From contig NZ_JASJNC010000004.1 in NCBI RefSeq assembly GCF_030065545.1, forward strand, positions 283,645-347,644: a stretch of DNA of 64,000 nt, read 5' to 3'. The translations under genes were made by a program, and so were the position numbers. Source of the DNA: Marinicella marina. Its GTDB lineage: Bacteria > Pseudomonadota > Gammaproteobacteria > Xanthomonadales > Marinicellaceae. The notes beneath the pieces were generated by a model. That model was given only the letters and a program-made list of their open reading frames with translations. It ran no database searches and was not told the DNA's origin. Shown one piece after another: positions 26,821 to 36,099 of the stretch (its first letter is position 1; each line of letters opens with the position of its first letter).

Positions 26821-27621
26821 TTAGTTTGTTTTTTTGTTGTCAGAGTATGAGACATATTGCTGTTTGTTAAAAAACTTATCAACTAAATCTTTTGTTGCGT
26901 CTTGCTTAAAGTCTTTTGGGTTTGACTTACCCAGCTTCATCCACAAAGAATGCCTATCAGGCCAATCACTTTCTCTCATGTCCTTGCAACCATCTGTGAC
27001 TGCATAATCATATTGTTTTTTCAAAAACTCTAACAATGCCATTTCACGCCTTTCATGTGTGTTTAACTTCTTATCTTCTTCCTTGATTGGAAAACCTTTG
27101 ATGGTGTTGTAAAGCACATCATTTGTGGCATGTTCTGGAAAGACTTTAGAATTAGGGTCATTCATGACTGAGAAGATGTGACCAATGGATTGAACTTTGT
27201 GATCAGTTACTGAGAAGCCCTTGTTTATCAAAGTATTTCTTAAACCTTCATAAGCTACAAAACTTACCAGTACACCAAAATAATTATCTTCTTTCCCATC
27301 TTCTATTGCTTTGAGAAAGTCTTTCATAAATCCTTCATCGTAGGGCAATCTTTCTGGTGTGAACATGACAAGCTCCTCACTCATGATAGCCGGAACAAAT
27401 TGGTATGTGTTTTCGAACAACCTTTCGTGAAATTTGATGTGATAGTCTTCTGAATCTTTGAGATGCGCAGTCTCAGCGGTGGTTAAATGAATCATGGCCA
27501 AACCAAAAGGAATGTAATCCCAATACTGCTTTTTCATAAAGCCTTCATTACTAAGGTCAAAGACTTCTCTGAATGCTTTGATGATGTCTAGCTGTTGCTG
27601 AGTGATTGTTTGTTCAGTCAT
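26821..27621 (-). CDS. Unrecognised soluble island protein
   Basis: 266 aa from MTEQTITQQQ; the ATG at 27621 is preceded by TGAGGTTAATAGAT and overlaps the lipoprotein stop by 8 nt. There is no signal peptide or membrane segment. It is mostly helical and charged, with HERREMALLEFLKKQYDYA and a C-terminal KDLVDKFFNKQQYVSY. I recognise no catalytic motif or family. Coupling to a lipoprotein upstream and a membrane protein downstream hints at an envelope-linked module. Confidence 0.68.
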   Translation of the reverse strand: MTEQTITQQQLDIIKAFREVFDLSNEGFMKKQYWDYIPFGLAMIHLTTAETAHLKDSEDYHIKFHERLFENTYQFVPAIMSEELVMFTPERLPYDEGFMKDFLKAIEDGKEDNYFGVLVSFVAYEGLRNTLINKGFSVTDHKVQSIGHIFSVMNDPNSKVFPEHATNDVLYNTIKGFPIKEEDKKLNTHERREMALLEFLKKQYDYAVTDGCKDMRESDWPDRHSLWMKLGKSNPKDFKQDATKDLVDKFFNKQQYVSYSDNKKTN

Positions 27622-28075
27622 ATCTATTAACCTCACAAATTCCAAAACCATCGTAAATCACATTATCATCTAATTTTCGTTGGTTCTTTAGGTCGCATTT
27701 CGCCGTTATTTTTAATGGTGAATAACCTATACCCTGAGCAGTCCAGCCATTGTAGTATTTATCTTCATGTTTAATACAAAATCCCCACGTCTCCAAGGGA
27801 TCACCGAATACGATAAAAAATCTAAAATCTTTATTCCCCTTGAAATAAAACTTACCATCTTTGTCTGTTTTCGTTGAAAATTTAGATTCGCCACAATGGT
27901 TTTTACCCTTTATCTTGTGAAGATGAACTTCAGCACCTACAACAGGTATTTGATTGAAAGTAACAATTCCATTCGCTTCTGGGATAACTTGTCTTGTATG
28001 GGGTGCAGGCATGGCTACACACCCAGAAATTGTTATTACAATAAACAAGCCAAAAAAATTCCTGTATAGATTCAT
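27614..28075 (-). CDS. Predicted island lipoprotein
   Basis: 153 aa. The signal MNLYRNFFGLFIVITISGCVAMP has lipobox ISGC (Cys at residue 19). The mature part looks like a small beta-sandwich resembling carboxypeptidase-regulatory domains (GIVTFNQIPVVGAEVHLHKI, TDKDGKFYFKG). The position +2 residue is V, so outer-membrane sorting is expected. The ATG overlaps the integrase TGA (ATGA), so integrase and lipoprotein translation are coupled. Exact function unknown; surface or superinfection-exclusion roles are possible. Confidence 0.75.
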   Translation of the reverse strand: MNLYRNFFGLFIVITISGCVAMPAPHTRQVIPEANGIVTFNQIPVVGAEVHLHKIKGKNHCGESKFSTKTDKDGKFYFKGNKDFRFFIVFGDPLETWGFCIKHEDKYYNGWTAQGIGYSPLKITAKCDLKNQRKLDDNVIYDGFGICEVNRYD

Positions 28076-29319
28076 GATTTCTTCCTAGCGGCTTGGTTTC
28101 TTTCACCAATCGGCACAATTTTATTAACATCCGAATCAACCAAGTCAGCCCACTGCTGAAGCATATCGGCGCGGTCAATGAGGTATTCGGCGCGGTTATA
28201 GGCGGCTCTGACTTTGTTAGTTGGTACGTGCGCCAATGAGCGTTCTATCCAGTCAGAATTAAAGTTCATTTCATTTAATATAGTCGAGGCTGTAGCTCTT
28301 AGGCCGTGAATGGTGGTCTTTTCCGCCATGTTGATTTTCTTTATTACGCTGAGCATGGCATTTTCTGACATCGGTTGTTTATGGGGTTTGTGATAGCTGG
28401 CAAAGATAAAAGGATATGCGCCGTTCATTTCGTACAAATTTTTTAAAACTGACATGGCTTGTCTTGATAACGGCACAACATGATTTCTAGAGGCTTTCAT
28501 GCGTTCTTCAGGAATTTCCCACAGACCATCATCCCAGTTGATTTCATCCCAAGTGGCGAACCTGACTTCACTGGTTCGTGCCATGGTGTACATAACAAAC
28601 TTAATAGCTAAAACGATTGTGCGGTCACTGGTGCAGTTATCAAGGGCTTCCATAAACTCAGGTATATCTTTACGCTCTAAAGCCCTATAATTGGCTTTCT
28701 TGTGGCTGGTGAATGCGCCTTGTAAGTCAATGGCTGGGTTGTATGAAGCGCGACCTGTGATGATGGCGTATTTAAAAACCGCTTCACAGCGTTGTCGCAC
28801 CTTGTTTACGATGACCAATGCGCCACGGCTTTCAATACGGCGCAATACCTTTAACAATAATGGTGAATTAATATCATCCATTTTGTGTTTACCAATGTGA
28901 GGGAAAATATCGCGTTCTAATGAATGCAAAACCTCTTTGGCGTGTTTTTCAGTCCATTCCGGTGATTTCTTTTTGTGCCATTCTCTGGCAATTGATTCAA
29001 ATTGATATTCTTTTTCTTTGAGCTTTAGTTTTTGGGCTTGCTTTTCTGCTGAAGGGTCTTTGCCTTGATGCAATAATCGCATGGCTTCAAGGTGTTTCAT
29101 TTTGGCATCTGCCAAACTCACCACAGGGTATTTACCCATAGATAAAGATTTTTCACTGCCTTCAAAGCGATATTTATAACGCCACAGTTTTGAACCTTTA
29201 GCAGTGAGCAATAAAAACAAGCCATCACCGATGGTATATTTTTTCTGTTTACCGTTCTTCTCAGGCTTAAGGTTGCGGATAAATACATCCGTGATTTTCT
29301 TAGGTCTTTTTGATGTCAT
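28072..29319 (-). CDS. P4-type tyrosine integrase of the ssrA island
   Basis: 415 aa from MTSKRPKKITD (ATG at 29319; an upstream TTG at 29337 is possible). It has the N-terminal DUF4102 arm-binding domain (YTIGDGLFLLLTAKGSKLWRYKY split as GDGLFLLLTAKG and WRYKYRFEG), a SAM-like core-binding domain and the catalytic domain. Catalytic residues: R in MARTSEVR (about 245), HGLR (about 336), H in SLAHVP and Y in AAYNR (about 373). The gene ends at the lipoprotein and begins 160 nt from ssrA, the normal layout for ssrA-targeting islands. Confidence 0.95.
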   Translation of the reverse strand: MTSKRPKKITDVFIRNLKPEKNGKQKKYTIGDGLFLLLTAKGSKLWRYKYRFEGSEKSLSMGKYPVVSLADAKMKHLEAMRLLHQGKDPSAEKQAQKLKLKEKEYQFESIAREWHKKKSPEWTEKHAKEVLHSLERDIFPHIGKHKMDDINSPLLLKVLRRIESRGALVIVNKVRQRCEAVFKYAIITGRASYNPAIDLQGAFTSHKKANYRALERKDIPEFMEALDNCTSDRTIVLAIKFVMYTMARTSEVRFATWDEINWDDGLWEIPEERMKASRNHVVPLSRQAMSVLKNLYEMNGAYPFIFASYHKPHKQPMSENAMLSVIKKINMAEKTTIHGLRATASTILNEMNFNSDWIERSLAHVPTNKVRAAYNRAEYLIDRADMLQQWADLVDSDVNKIVPIGERNQAARKKS

Positions 29320-29477
29320 TTTAAAAAATACCCCCAAGGATAGAAAAAATACCCCAATAATACCCCCAGATTCAGCGGATGTTATTGGACTGCAAAAGAC
29401 ATTATTATACCACGGATGTGGTTAAGATGATGATATATGGTGGTTTATTGGAAGTTAGAATACGTCCTTGTACTCTG

Positions 29478-29495
29478 GATTGGTGGAGACGGCGG
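29478..29495. repeat. attR: ssrA 3' end
   Basis: Copy of the 18-bp repeat at 20276-20293; it includes the CCA terminus and acceptor strand of the intact tmRNA gene. Confidence 0.92.
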
Positions 29496-29833
29496 GAATC
29501 GAACCCGCGTCCGCAAGTCCTCTGCTTGAGGCTCTACATGCTTAGTTTTGGCTTTTAATCTTATGTCGGAAGCTCCGCCAATCAGGATTTACCGACACCA
29601 GTTCAGATTTAGTTTAACCCAGTGCGTCTAAACAGCACACTGAGCGATCTTGCTGGTTATGACGGACAGTTCACGAACGCAAGAAATCGCGAGTGCCCGT
29701 TAGCATTTATGCTGCTAAAGCGTAGTTATCGTCGTTTGCAACTATAACTTTGACATTGAGTTTTACGAGGTATGTGTCTCCCTCGGCATGCACCTACAAG
29801 TTTCGTCACCCACGTCGAAGCCAGGTCGTCCCC
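29481..29833 (-). ncRNA. ssrA: tmRNA (SsrA), one-piece
   Basis: 353 nt. The 5' end GGGGACGACCTGG pairs with the 3' end CGTCTCCACCA, and the T arm GGGTTCGATTCCC is present. The tag reading frame encodes ANDDNYALAA followed by TAA (29739 down to 29707), a typical degradation tag. The pseudoknot region follows. The RNA rescues stalled ribosomes and tags the product for ClpXP. The 3' end doubles as the island attachment site, and the gene stayed intact after insertion. Confidence 0.97.
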
Positions 29834-29963
29834 TTGTATGATTGATAGTAATATGGTGTCGATGACGCCAATATCAAGTTTGGGTATTGTAGCACCCTAT
29901 TGACCCTTCACAAGTAAATATAAATGTAATCGGTTGAATCTACTCTTAGTATCAAGCAATGAA

Positions 29964-30722
29964 CTACAGGCCCAGCCGTGAGAACAAGCGGTGTTTATAG
30001 GCGCTGGACAGTTTCACTTTCTTGCCATCAGTCAGAATGATGTGCTGGCTGTTTTCATCAATGGTTTTCAGTTCTTTAACAGCAGCCAATCTGACAATGG
30101 CTGAACGATGCACACGACAGAAATCAGAATCAGCCAAGCGGTTTTCAAGATGACTCAATGAAACCCTGTGTAAGTCCATACCTTCGGCATGATGAACCTC
30201 GGCGTAATTACCGCATGATTTGAACAGATAAACGTTTTCAACTGAGATGATTTTGATGGATCCAACCGCCCGAATCACCAACTTTTCAATGGGGCCCTCT
30301 GATTGCAGTTGTTGTTTCTGCCAATGTTGTAATTGTTCATTGGGTTGACTTAACTGCGATTCCAAACGCATGATGGTTTGTGCAAAACGTTCGTCATCGA
30401 ATGGTTTAAGCAAGTAATCCACGGCAGATAATTCAAACGCATTGACCGCATACTCATCAAAAGCAGTAATAAATACCACCAGCGGTGCATGCTTCAGCGC
30501 CATGATCTCTTGTGCCAACATCAGACCATTCTTGCCTGGCATTTGTACATCTAAAAAAATCACATCTGGCTGAGTTGATTCAATCACTTTGAATAATTCT
30601 CGACCACTGTGCAATTCGGCCACCACCTGCCATCGACTGTGCTCTTGTAGAGCAGCACGAATATTAATCCTTGCTAAGGCCTCGTCATCAACAATCAATG
30701 CTTTAATTTCAGTCATCATCAT
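29964..30722 (-). CDS. LytTR-family response regulator
   Basis: About 252 aa from MMMTEIKALIVDDE. Receiver domain (about 5-120) with the acidic pair DDE, phosphoacceptor aspartate in VIFLDVQMPGKNG, and the KPF lysine in YLLKPFDDERF. C-terminal LytTR DNA-binding domain (VENVYLFKSCGNYAEVHH, CRVHRSAIVRLAAVKEL). The start overlaps the stop of the histidine kinase (three consecutive ATGs; I took the first), so kinase and regulator are coupled. Target genes are not evident; the NHL lipoprotein is divergent from the kinase. Confidence 0.93.
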   Translation of the reverse strand: MMMTEIKALIVDDEALARINIRAALQEHSRWQVVAELHSGRELFKVIESTQPDVIFLDVQMPGKNGLMLAQEIMALKHAPLVVFITAFDEYAVNAFELSAVDYLLKPFDDERFAQTIMRLESQLSQPNEQLQHWQKQQLQSEGPIEKLVIRAVGSIKIISVENVYLFKSCGNYAEVHHAEGMDLHRVSLSHLENRLADSDFCRVHRSAIVRLAAVKELKTIDENSQHIILTDGKKVKLSSAYKHRLFSRLGL

Positions 30723-31782
30723 GCGCTTTGAGCGGCAACTCAACAGTGGCTTGGTAGCTGTTAGCTTGAGATAATTGTTTTACTTCACTGTTTGTTCCAA
30801 ACAACAGCGCCAACCTGGCTTTGAGGTTTTTCAGTGCCACGCCCAGGCCTTCTGAAGTATTGGCTTGGCTTGATGGGTTCACACTGTTTGTCACTTCGAT
30901 CCTTAGCTGATTATTCGAAGATGTAATTACGACATCAACCACCAACTTATCTTTCTGTTCATCCATGCCATGCACAATCGCATTTTCAACCAGAGTATGT
31001 AATACAAAGGGTGGGCATTGCATGACTTTTAAGTCATCACTACAGGTTAATTTAAATACAAACTGTTCGCCGATGCGCATTTGTTGAAGTGCGACATAGT
31101 TTTTTATGAAGTCCAGTTCTGCTGCCAAAACCGTTAAATTTTTTTGACTGGCGTTGACAGCATACCGCAACAAATCACCCAACCTCGCAATGGCTTGAAT
31201 CACCTGCTTTTTATCAGCCACTCGAGTGAGCCCTGATATGGCATTGAGACAATTGAACAAAAAGTGAGGGCTGAGTTGGGTCTGCAGTGCCAACATCTTC
31301 ACTTCAACCTGCTCTCTTGCTAGTTCACTGGCTTGTAACGTCAACTGTTTAGAGCGCTGCTGAAAGATAATACCTGCACAAACAATAAAAACCAAAATAT
31401 ACAACAGCACATTAAAAAAGACATAAACGTATTGGATGCTGTCAAAAATATGCAACAAATGAGGCAGTTCCCTGCCCTCTATCAGCGCAATCACCAGACG
31501 ATCTAACAAGGTAATCAAAGGAATACTTGTCAAAAGACCCGCAATAAAAACCAAGGCACTATATAAAACCCTGCCAGCGTTGATTGGCTGCCGCAAAAAA
31601 CGATACAAAACTGCAGTCACCAAGGCCCAGCCGGCATAGACCAAAGCCGTGGTAGTCACCACAGCCAGATCAAGTTTGAAACCGGTGTTGAAGCGCAGAG
31701 CGTCTAAATACAAGCTGAACAGGTACAGCGCACCCACCAACAGCCAAAATAACAACAACCATGCATAACTACTGCGCTTCAT
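30709..31782 (-). CDS. LytS-like membrane histidine kinase (His_kinase PF06580 type)
   Basis: 357 aa. Four hydrophobic segments lie in the first 150 residues, with no recognisable periplasmic sensor, so the membrane region itself may sense. The kinase core has the phospho-histidine in LQTQLSPHFLFNCLNAISGLTR and the ATP-binding N box LVENAIVHGMDE, GLGVALKNLKARL. The site AGGAATTA precedes the ATG. It is paired with the LytTR regulator immediately downstream. Confidence 0.92.
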   Translation of the reverse strand: MKRSSYAWLLLFWLLVGALYLFSLYLDALRFNTGFKLDLAVVTTTALVYAGWALVTAVLYRFLRQPINAGRVLYSALVFIAGLLTSIPLITLLDRLVIALIEGRELPHLLHIFDSIQYVYVFFNVLLYILVFIVCAGIIFQQRSKQLTLQASELAREQVEVKMLALQTQLSPHFLFNCLNAISGLTRVADKKQVIQAIARLGDLLRYAVNASQKNLTVLAAELDFIKNYVALQQMRIGEQFVFKLTCSDDLKVMQCPPFVLHTLVENAIVHGMDEQKDKLVVDVVITSSNNQLRIEVTNSVNPSSQANTSEGLGVALKNLKARLALLFGTNSEVKQLSQANSYQATVELPLKAHDDD

Positions 31783-31976
31783 TAATTCCTATTCTTTCCT
31801 CTCATCAACTGTGCTCGAGATTACACAAATTAACCCATTCAAGCAAGCTGCGAATTGAACATCACTCCAAACCTGACGTTCAGCCCACCAAACCAGACAT
31901 CCATCACATGGCAGTTGAGGCATACATTCAGGTTGAACATACTGTTTGTACTTCAAACAACAAACCAAGAGGTCTT

Positions 31977-32879
31977 ATGAAAATCACATCTGTTTATCAA
32001 AACTTTATCACCACTGTGCTTTGCAGTGTTTTGCTGCTGGGTTGTGCAACCCAACTCAAAGCCCAACCTGAGCGCTTAGAGCGCACCTTACCATTGGCAT
32101 TTTTAAATTTTGATGCGCTGTTAGGCACCGAAGATGGGACTGTTTTTGCTGCCGAAGGCTTCAATGGCAGTCGAATCTTCGAAATCAAACCCGATGGCAG
32201 TACCACTGTGTATGCAGAGGGTTTGAGCGGTCCCATTGACATGGCTCAGGACTTAGCTGGCAATTTATTTGTCACCAACTTCCTCAGTGCCAGTGTCTCA
32301 AAAGTCACTCCAGATGGCGTGGTCACTGCTTTTGCTGAAACCCTGCCGTTCCCTGCTGGCATTGTGATTGATTCAGCTGGAAATTTGTTTGTGTCCCAGT
32401 ATGGCCCAACTGATCCAGTGACCGGGTTAGGTACGGGCAATGCAGTTGAAAAAATAACCCCATCTGGTGACGTAACTCTGTTCTCACAAGGTGATCTATT
32501 GGCAGCGCCCGTTGGCATCACTTTGGATGATGAAGGACAGCTGTATACAGCCAATTTACATAACGGTCGCATTGTTACTTTTGATGAAAATGGTCAACAA
32601 AGTTTTGTCGCCAGACCCACACCACCAGAAGCTTTCTTTGCTATAGGTCACCTTGATTATGCTGAAGGACGTTTATATGCCACGGGTATTCAAACCCAGG
32701 CCCTCTATAAAATAAACCCTGCCAATGGCCGCTTCAGAACCAAGGACATCAGTGATCGTGTCACTTTCCCTAATGGCATAACCTATGACCCCAGCAATCA
32801 AGCCATGTTGGTGGCACCAGGTTTTTCCAGTGTGGCTGGCTTAACACGTTACCCAGTCAGACCCAGGCCTGCCCAGTGA
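31977..32879 (+). CDS. Exported NHL/SMP-30-like beta-propeller lipoprotein
   Basis: 300 aa from the ATG at 31977, which follows AAGAGGTCTT; the longer frame upstream lacks a signal. The N-terminus is a lipoprotein signal with lipobox LLLGCAT. The mature part is made of about six propeller repeats of the type GPIDMAQDLAGNLFVTNFLSA and APVGITLDDEGQLYTANLHNG (each shown once). Such proteins often bind sugars, lactones or act as scaffold; no active-site signature is visible. Divergent from the LytS-like kinase. A strong hairpin terminator follows. Confidence 0.85.
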   Translation: MKITSVYQNFITTVLCSVLLLGCATQLKAQPERLERTLPLAFLNFDALLGTEDGTVFAAEGFNGSRIFEIKPDGSTTVYAEGLSGPIDMAQDLAGNLFVTNFLSASVSKVTPDGVVTAFAETLPFPAGIVIDSAGNLFVSQYGPTDPVTGLGTGNAVEKITPSGDVTLFSQGDLLAAPVGITLDDEGQLYTANLHNGRIVTFDENGQQSFVARPTPPEAFFAIGHLDYAEGRLYATGIQTQALYKINPANGRFRTKDISDRVTFPNGITYDPSNQAMLVAPGFSSVAGLTRYPVRPRPAQ

Positions 32880-32914
32880 GATAACTATGTTCAATGAGAT
32901 AACTAATTAATCAC

Positions 32915-32959
32915 AATCAAAAAGAACACATCAATTAATTTGTTGTGTTCTTTTTGATT
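32915..32959 (+). terminator. Rho-independent terminator, 16-bp stem
   Basis: Perfect 16-bp stem AATCAAAAAGAACACA (32915-32930) with TGTGTTCTTTTTGATT (32944-32959), 13-nt loop, T-rich 3' arm. It lies 35 nt after the NHL gene. Confidence 0.8.
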
Positions 32960-33170
32960 AATCATACATCCACATGCATGAGCGGACTTATGCTGTGATC
33001 TGACGATTCATTAATCAACTCTCTGAATTCATAATTGGTCAATTGAAAATTTTATGAACCATTTAAGGCGCTGTAATGTCGAATTTTGTACAAGGTCATC
33101 ATTATCAGCCTATAAACATGGGTGTTGGTTACCGCAAATGATAAGAAAACACTAAAAAGAGGAGAAAATC

Positions 33171-35474
33171 GTGCGAAAAATAATTTTACTTTCTGTTTTG
33201 TTTCTGATGTTTGGATGTGCAACATCCCAGAAATCTGAACCCGAGTTAAAACCCACCACCACAAAAAACCTGCCGCAACAGCTGAGCCAAGAAGAAGCAT
33301 TAGCTGCTTTTGCCAAACTCTATGGCTTTGCCAGGTATTTTCATCCTACCCATGAAGCGATGGAAGTTGATTGGGATAAATTTCTTATTTATGGCGTTGA
33401 GCAGATAAAAATGAGTGACACCACTGAATTGGTAAAAACCTTGAATCAAATTTTTGAACCGATTGCTGATGGTATGATTGTTTATCACAACCACCTTAAA
33501 CCAAACATTCAAGTTCCCCAACCAATGCCCAATCAGCAACTTAAAATGTGGCAGCACCTTGGGCTGGGTGATGACAGTTTGGCACATTATGCCAGTAACC
33601 GGCTGGGTGACATTCCAGAAACCCATAACAACGCCATCTTCACTTATCTGGCTGGAGACAACTTCAAAGGGAAATACTACAAACTGACAGCCAAAGTAAA
33701 AGTAGAAAACACTGGACCAAAACTGGGTGGCAGGTTGATTTTATCTGCATATGATGGCAGAGGAACTGAAGTCACCAATGATTATAAAAATTTACCTTTG
33801 ATTGATGATTTTGGCTGGCGCACCCAACGAGTGACTGGCAAACTCGGCCAATCCACAGCCTACATCATGCTGGGCGCTGAATTAATTGGACCGGGGCAAA
33901 TATGGACTGATGATTATGAAATGCAACTATCAACTGATGGTGAATCATGGGAACAAGTAAAGATTCCAAACCATCAATTCGATCAAAGTGACAACGAATT
34001 ACCAGCAGCTAAATGGCGTTCGATGAATGAAGATTTTTACAGCTATGAGGTCATCAATGATGCAGGGAATAATGTCATGAAAATAACTGCAAAAGGCCAA
34101 CCAATTGCAGGACAGGTATTACCCCTAGAGAAATACCAATACACCACCAAAGAATTGGCACTCAATGAGCATCTATCAGTCCACTTACCGATTACTGTCT
34201 GGGAAGGCCCAGAGAACTACATCAGTGCCTCATTCATCAAACTACAAGAAATTTTATCTGCCATAGACACCCCCAACTTATCGGCCGACAGTGAAATTGT
34301 TCGACTGGCCAATGTCATTAAATTGTGGAATGTGATTCAACATTACTACCCTTATTTTGATGTGGTGGATACCAATTGGGAAGATTTGTTGATACCAGCG
34401 CTTAAACAAGCCAGTTACGACCAAAGTCCTAACCAGCATTACCTGGCTTTGGCGCAGGTCATGGCGCAAACCAAAGACGGTCATGGCATTATTTACTTCA
34501 GGTCAGAGCCTGTTTTTACCGGAGTACCATTGAAAGTGCTTATGATAGAGGATCAACTGGTAGTGGTAGGCAGCCAGATTGACAATATCTTTAAGGGTGA
34601 TGTAATCACAGTAGTGAACGGCATGGATGTCAAAGACTATGTTGCCGATCAAATGACTTATGTGGCTGGTTCTCCACATTTGACTGAATTAAGGACCCTG
34701 AACCAATTTGGATATGGTGTTGCTGGCACAACAATCGATTTGCAATTGAAACGAGGACCAATTGAATTCAACCACACACATACCAGAGATGGAGTCGATG
34801 CCAGCACAACCAACATGTTTCACAACCGTCTAGATTATTATGATTTTCCTGACATCGAAGAACTCAAACCAGGCATTTTTTATGTCAATCTCGCCACCAC
34901 CACAAAACAAGATTTCAAAGACCATAAAACCAAACTTGCACAAGCCAAAGGCATTGTTTTTGATAAAAGATGGGATGGCAAACAACCTAAAAGCCAGATA
35001 ACCCTATCAGCAATAAGAGATTTACTGCCGCACCTCATAACCGCTGAAGTCTCCTCTCCCACCTGGCTGACCCCCGTGTATACACAACCCAACCAAGCTG
35101 CAATGCAATTCAAAGAGAGCAGCTGGAATATCAGCCCAGCCGAACCCTATTTCACGGGTAAAAAGGTGTTTATCAACACCCCAGCAGTAGTCAGTCAAGG
35201 CGAAACCTTCACTTCTTTCATTGACCATTATGAGTTGGGTGAATTAGTTGGCGAAAACACAGCAGGTTGCAATGGCAACGCAAATTTCATCAATTTATTC
35301 GGTGGCTACAGGGCCATGTTCACTGGCATGAAAGTGATCAAACATGATCAATCCCAATTACATTTGATTGGATTTGAACCAGACCACCCAGTCAAAAGAA
35401 CCCTATCTGGCATCATAAATAAAGAAGATGAACTGCTGAATAAAGCATTGGCAGTGTTAGAAAACGACCATTGA
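33171..35474 (+). CDS. S41-family peptidase-like lipoprotein
   Basis: 767 aa. Start is GTG, supported by AGAGGAGAAAATC directly upstream. Lipobox FGCATS. Repeated helical motifs AFAKLYGFARYFHP (about 43) and VIKLWNVIQHYYPYFD (about 383) are typical of S41-related exported proteins; then a PDZ-like part and a C-terminal S41 core with NTPAVVSQGETFTSF (serine near 675) and LVGENTAGCNGNANF. The catalytic serine position is present, but I cannot place the lysine with certainty. Its substrate is unknown. The region N-terminal to the core also has a jelly-roll-like section (residues 160-300). Confidence 0.83.
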   Translation: MRKIILLSVLFLMFGCATSQKSEPELKPTTTKNLPQQLSQEEALAAFAKLYGFARYFHPTHEAMEVDWDKFLIYGVEQIKMSDTTELVKTLNQIFEPIADGMIVYHNHLKPNIQVPQPMPNQQLKMWQHLGLGDDSLAHYASNRLGDIPETHNNAIFTYLAGDNFKGKYYKLTAKVKVENTGPKLGGRLILSAYDGRGTEVTNDYKNLPLIDDFGWRTQRVTGKLGQSTAYIMLGAELIGPGQIWTDDYEMQLSTDGESWEQVKIPNHQFDQSDNELPAAKWRSMNEDFYSYEVINDAGNNVMKITAKGQPIAGQVLPLEKYQYTTKELALNEHLSVHLPITVWEGPENYISASFIKLQEILSAIDTPNLSADSEIVRLANVIKLWNVIQHYYPYFDVVDTNWEDLLIPALKQASYDQSPNQHYLALAQVMAQTKDGHGIIYFRSEPVFTGVPLKVLMIEDQLVVVGSQIDNIFKGDVITVVNGMDVKDYVADQMTYVAGSPHLTELRTLNQFGYGVAGTTIDLQLKRGPIEFNHTHTRDGVDASTTNMFHNRLDYYDFPDIEELKPGIFYVNLATTTKQDFKDHKTKLAQAKGIVFDKRWDGKQPKSQITLSAIRDLLPHLITAEVSSPTWLTPVYTQPNQAAMQFKESSWNISPAEPYFTGKKVFINTPAVVSQGETFTSFIDHYELGELVGENTAGCNGNANFINLFGGYRAMFTGMKVIKHDQSQLHLIGFEPDHPVKRTLSGIINKEDELLNKALAVLENDH

Positions 35475-35490
35475 ATCACATAGATAAGAA

Positions 35491-35524
35491 CTGCTCCAGC
35501 CCTGCTTTCACAGGGCTGGGGCAG
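35491..35524. terminator. Hairpin between convergent genes
   Basis: CTGCTCCAGCCCTG / CAGGGCTGGGGCAG, 14 bp with one G-T wobble and a 6-nt loop. There is no T run; it may block convergent transcription. Confidence 0.5.
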
Positions 35525-35542
35525 TGTCAAGTAATCACATGG

Positions 35543-36082
35543 TCAGTTGAATGACCATTCTCTTGACAGTTCATAAGGACTGAACAGTGCTATTTGCCAT
35601 TGTCCATCGACTTGCACCAGCAGATAGACTGAGGCTGTTTTGTAAACTTCTTTGCCTTCAGCATCAATGGCATAACCCACATTATTGGCCAACACCTTAT
35701 GCTGAGAAAGTACTTTCAAACTGACGTTTTTCCACTTCAATTTAATGGCTCCTTTTTGTTCTAGCATGCTGACAAACCCATCAAAAACACGGGTCATTTG
35801 TGCTTTATCTTTGGGTTGAAAAGGCGGTGTATTGGGTGGCGTCATCAGAAAGGGTTGGTGGATCAATGCACTCATTGAAGCAATGAATGCTGGCGCTTTT
35901 TCAGGGTGTCCAAAGCGCTGGTTGTAAGTGTCTAAATAAGCCTCAAAGAACACCTCCACTGCTGCTTTTATTTGTTGATCTGTCTTGGTTTCTTGAGCTG
36001 CCACATGGGTCATTGAACATGCCAAAAACAACAGCATCAAAGCTTTGCCACTGGTCTTCTTAAGTTTGATTAATAGTTTCAT
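35543..36082 (-). CDS. Exported NTF2/SnoaL-like protein
   Basis: 179 aa. Signal peptide about residues 1-29 (ALMLLFLACSMTHVAAQ). The mature part has a cone-shaped NTF2-like pattern: an N-terminal helix (IKAAVEVFFEAYLDTYNQRFG) followed by strands ending VDGQWQIALFSPYE. Members of this fold bind small molecules or act as enzymes, and nothing here fixes the ligand. It lies 18 nt downstream of the Tlc-like carrier and probably shares its transcript. Confidence 0.72.
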   Translation of the reverse strand: MKLLIKLKKTSGKALMLLFLACSMTHVAAQETKTDQQIKAAVEVFFEAYLDTYNQRFGHPEKAPAFIASMSALIHQPFLMTPPNTPPFQPKDKAQMTRVFDGFVSMLEQKGAIKLKWKNVSLKVLSQHKVLANNVGYAIDAEGKEVYKTASVYLLVQVDGQWQIALFSPYELSREWSFN

Positions 36083-36099
36083 GGTTTTCTCCTTTTTAG

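Larger units (their letters stand above)
20276..29495. mobile_element. ssrA-integrated genomic island, PICI/satellite-like, with defence cargo
   Basis: An 18-bp direct repeat flanks a 9.2 kb segment that is visibly more A+T-rich than its surroundings. At the ssrA end sits a P4-type tyrosine integrase; inside are an AlpA-type regulator, a small-terminase-like protein, a type IIG-like restriction-modification enzyme, an AlbA_2 protein and three unrecognised genes. All confident genes are on the minus strand. There are no capsid, portal, tail, replication-initiator or conjugation genes. P4-type integrases are known to use ssrA (for example CP4-57 in E. coli). Integrase, AlpA and TerS together suggest a phage satellite or a decayed one; the missing primase is against a complete PICI. 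Confidence 0.88.

Noticed and set aside
32915..32959. Riboswitch upstream of the S41 gene
   Set aside because: A simple 16-bp perfect hairpin with a T-rich arm fits a terminator, and I see no aptamer-like conserved core.
33171..35474. Frame-shifted or split S41 gene
   Set aside because: The frame is continuous from a GTG with a strong ribosome site to a normal end; nothing suggests a break.
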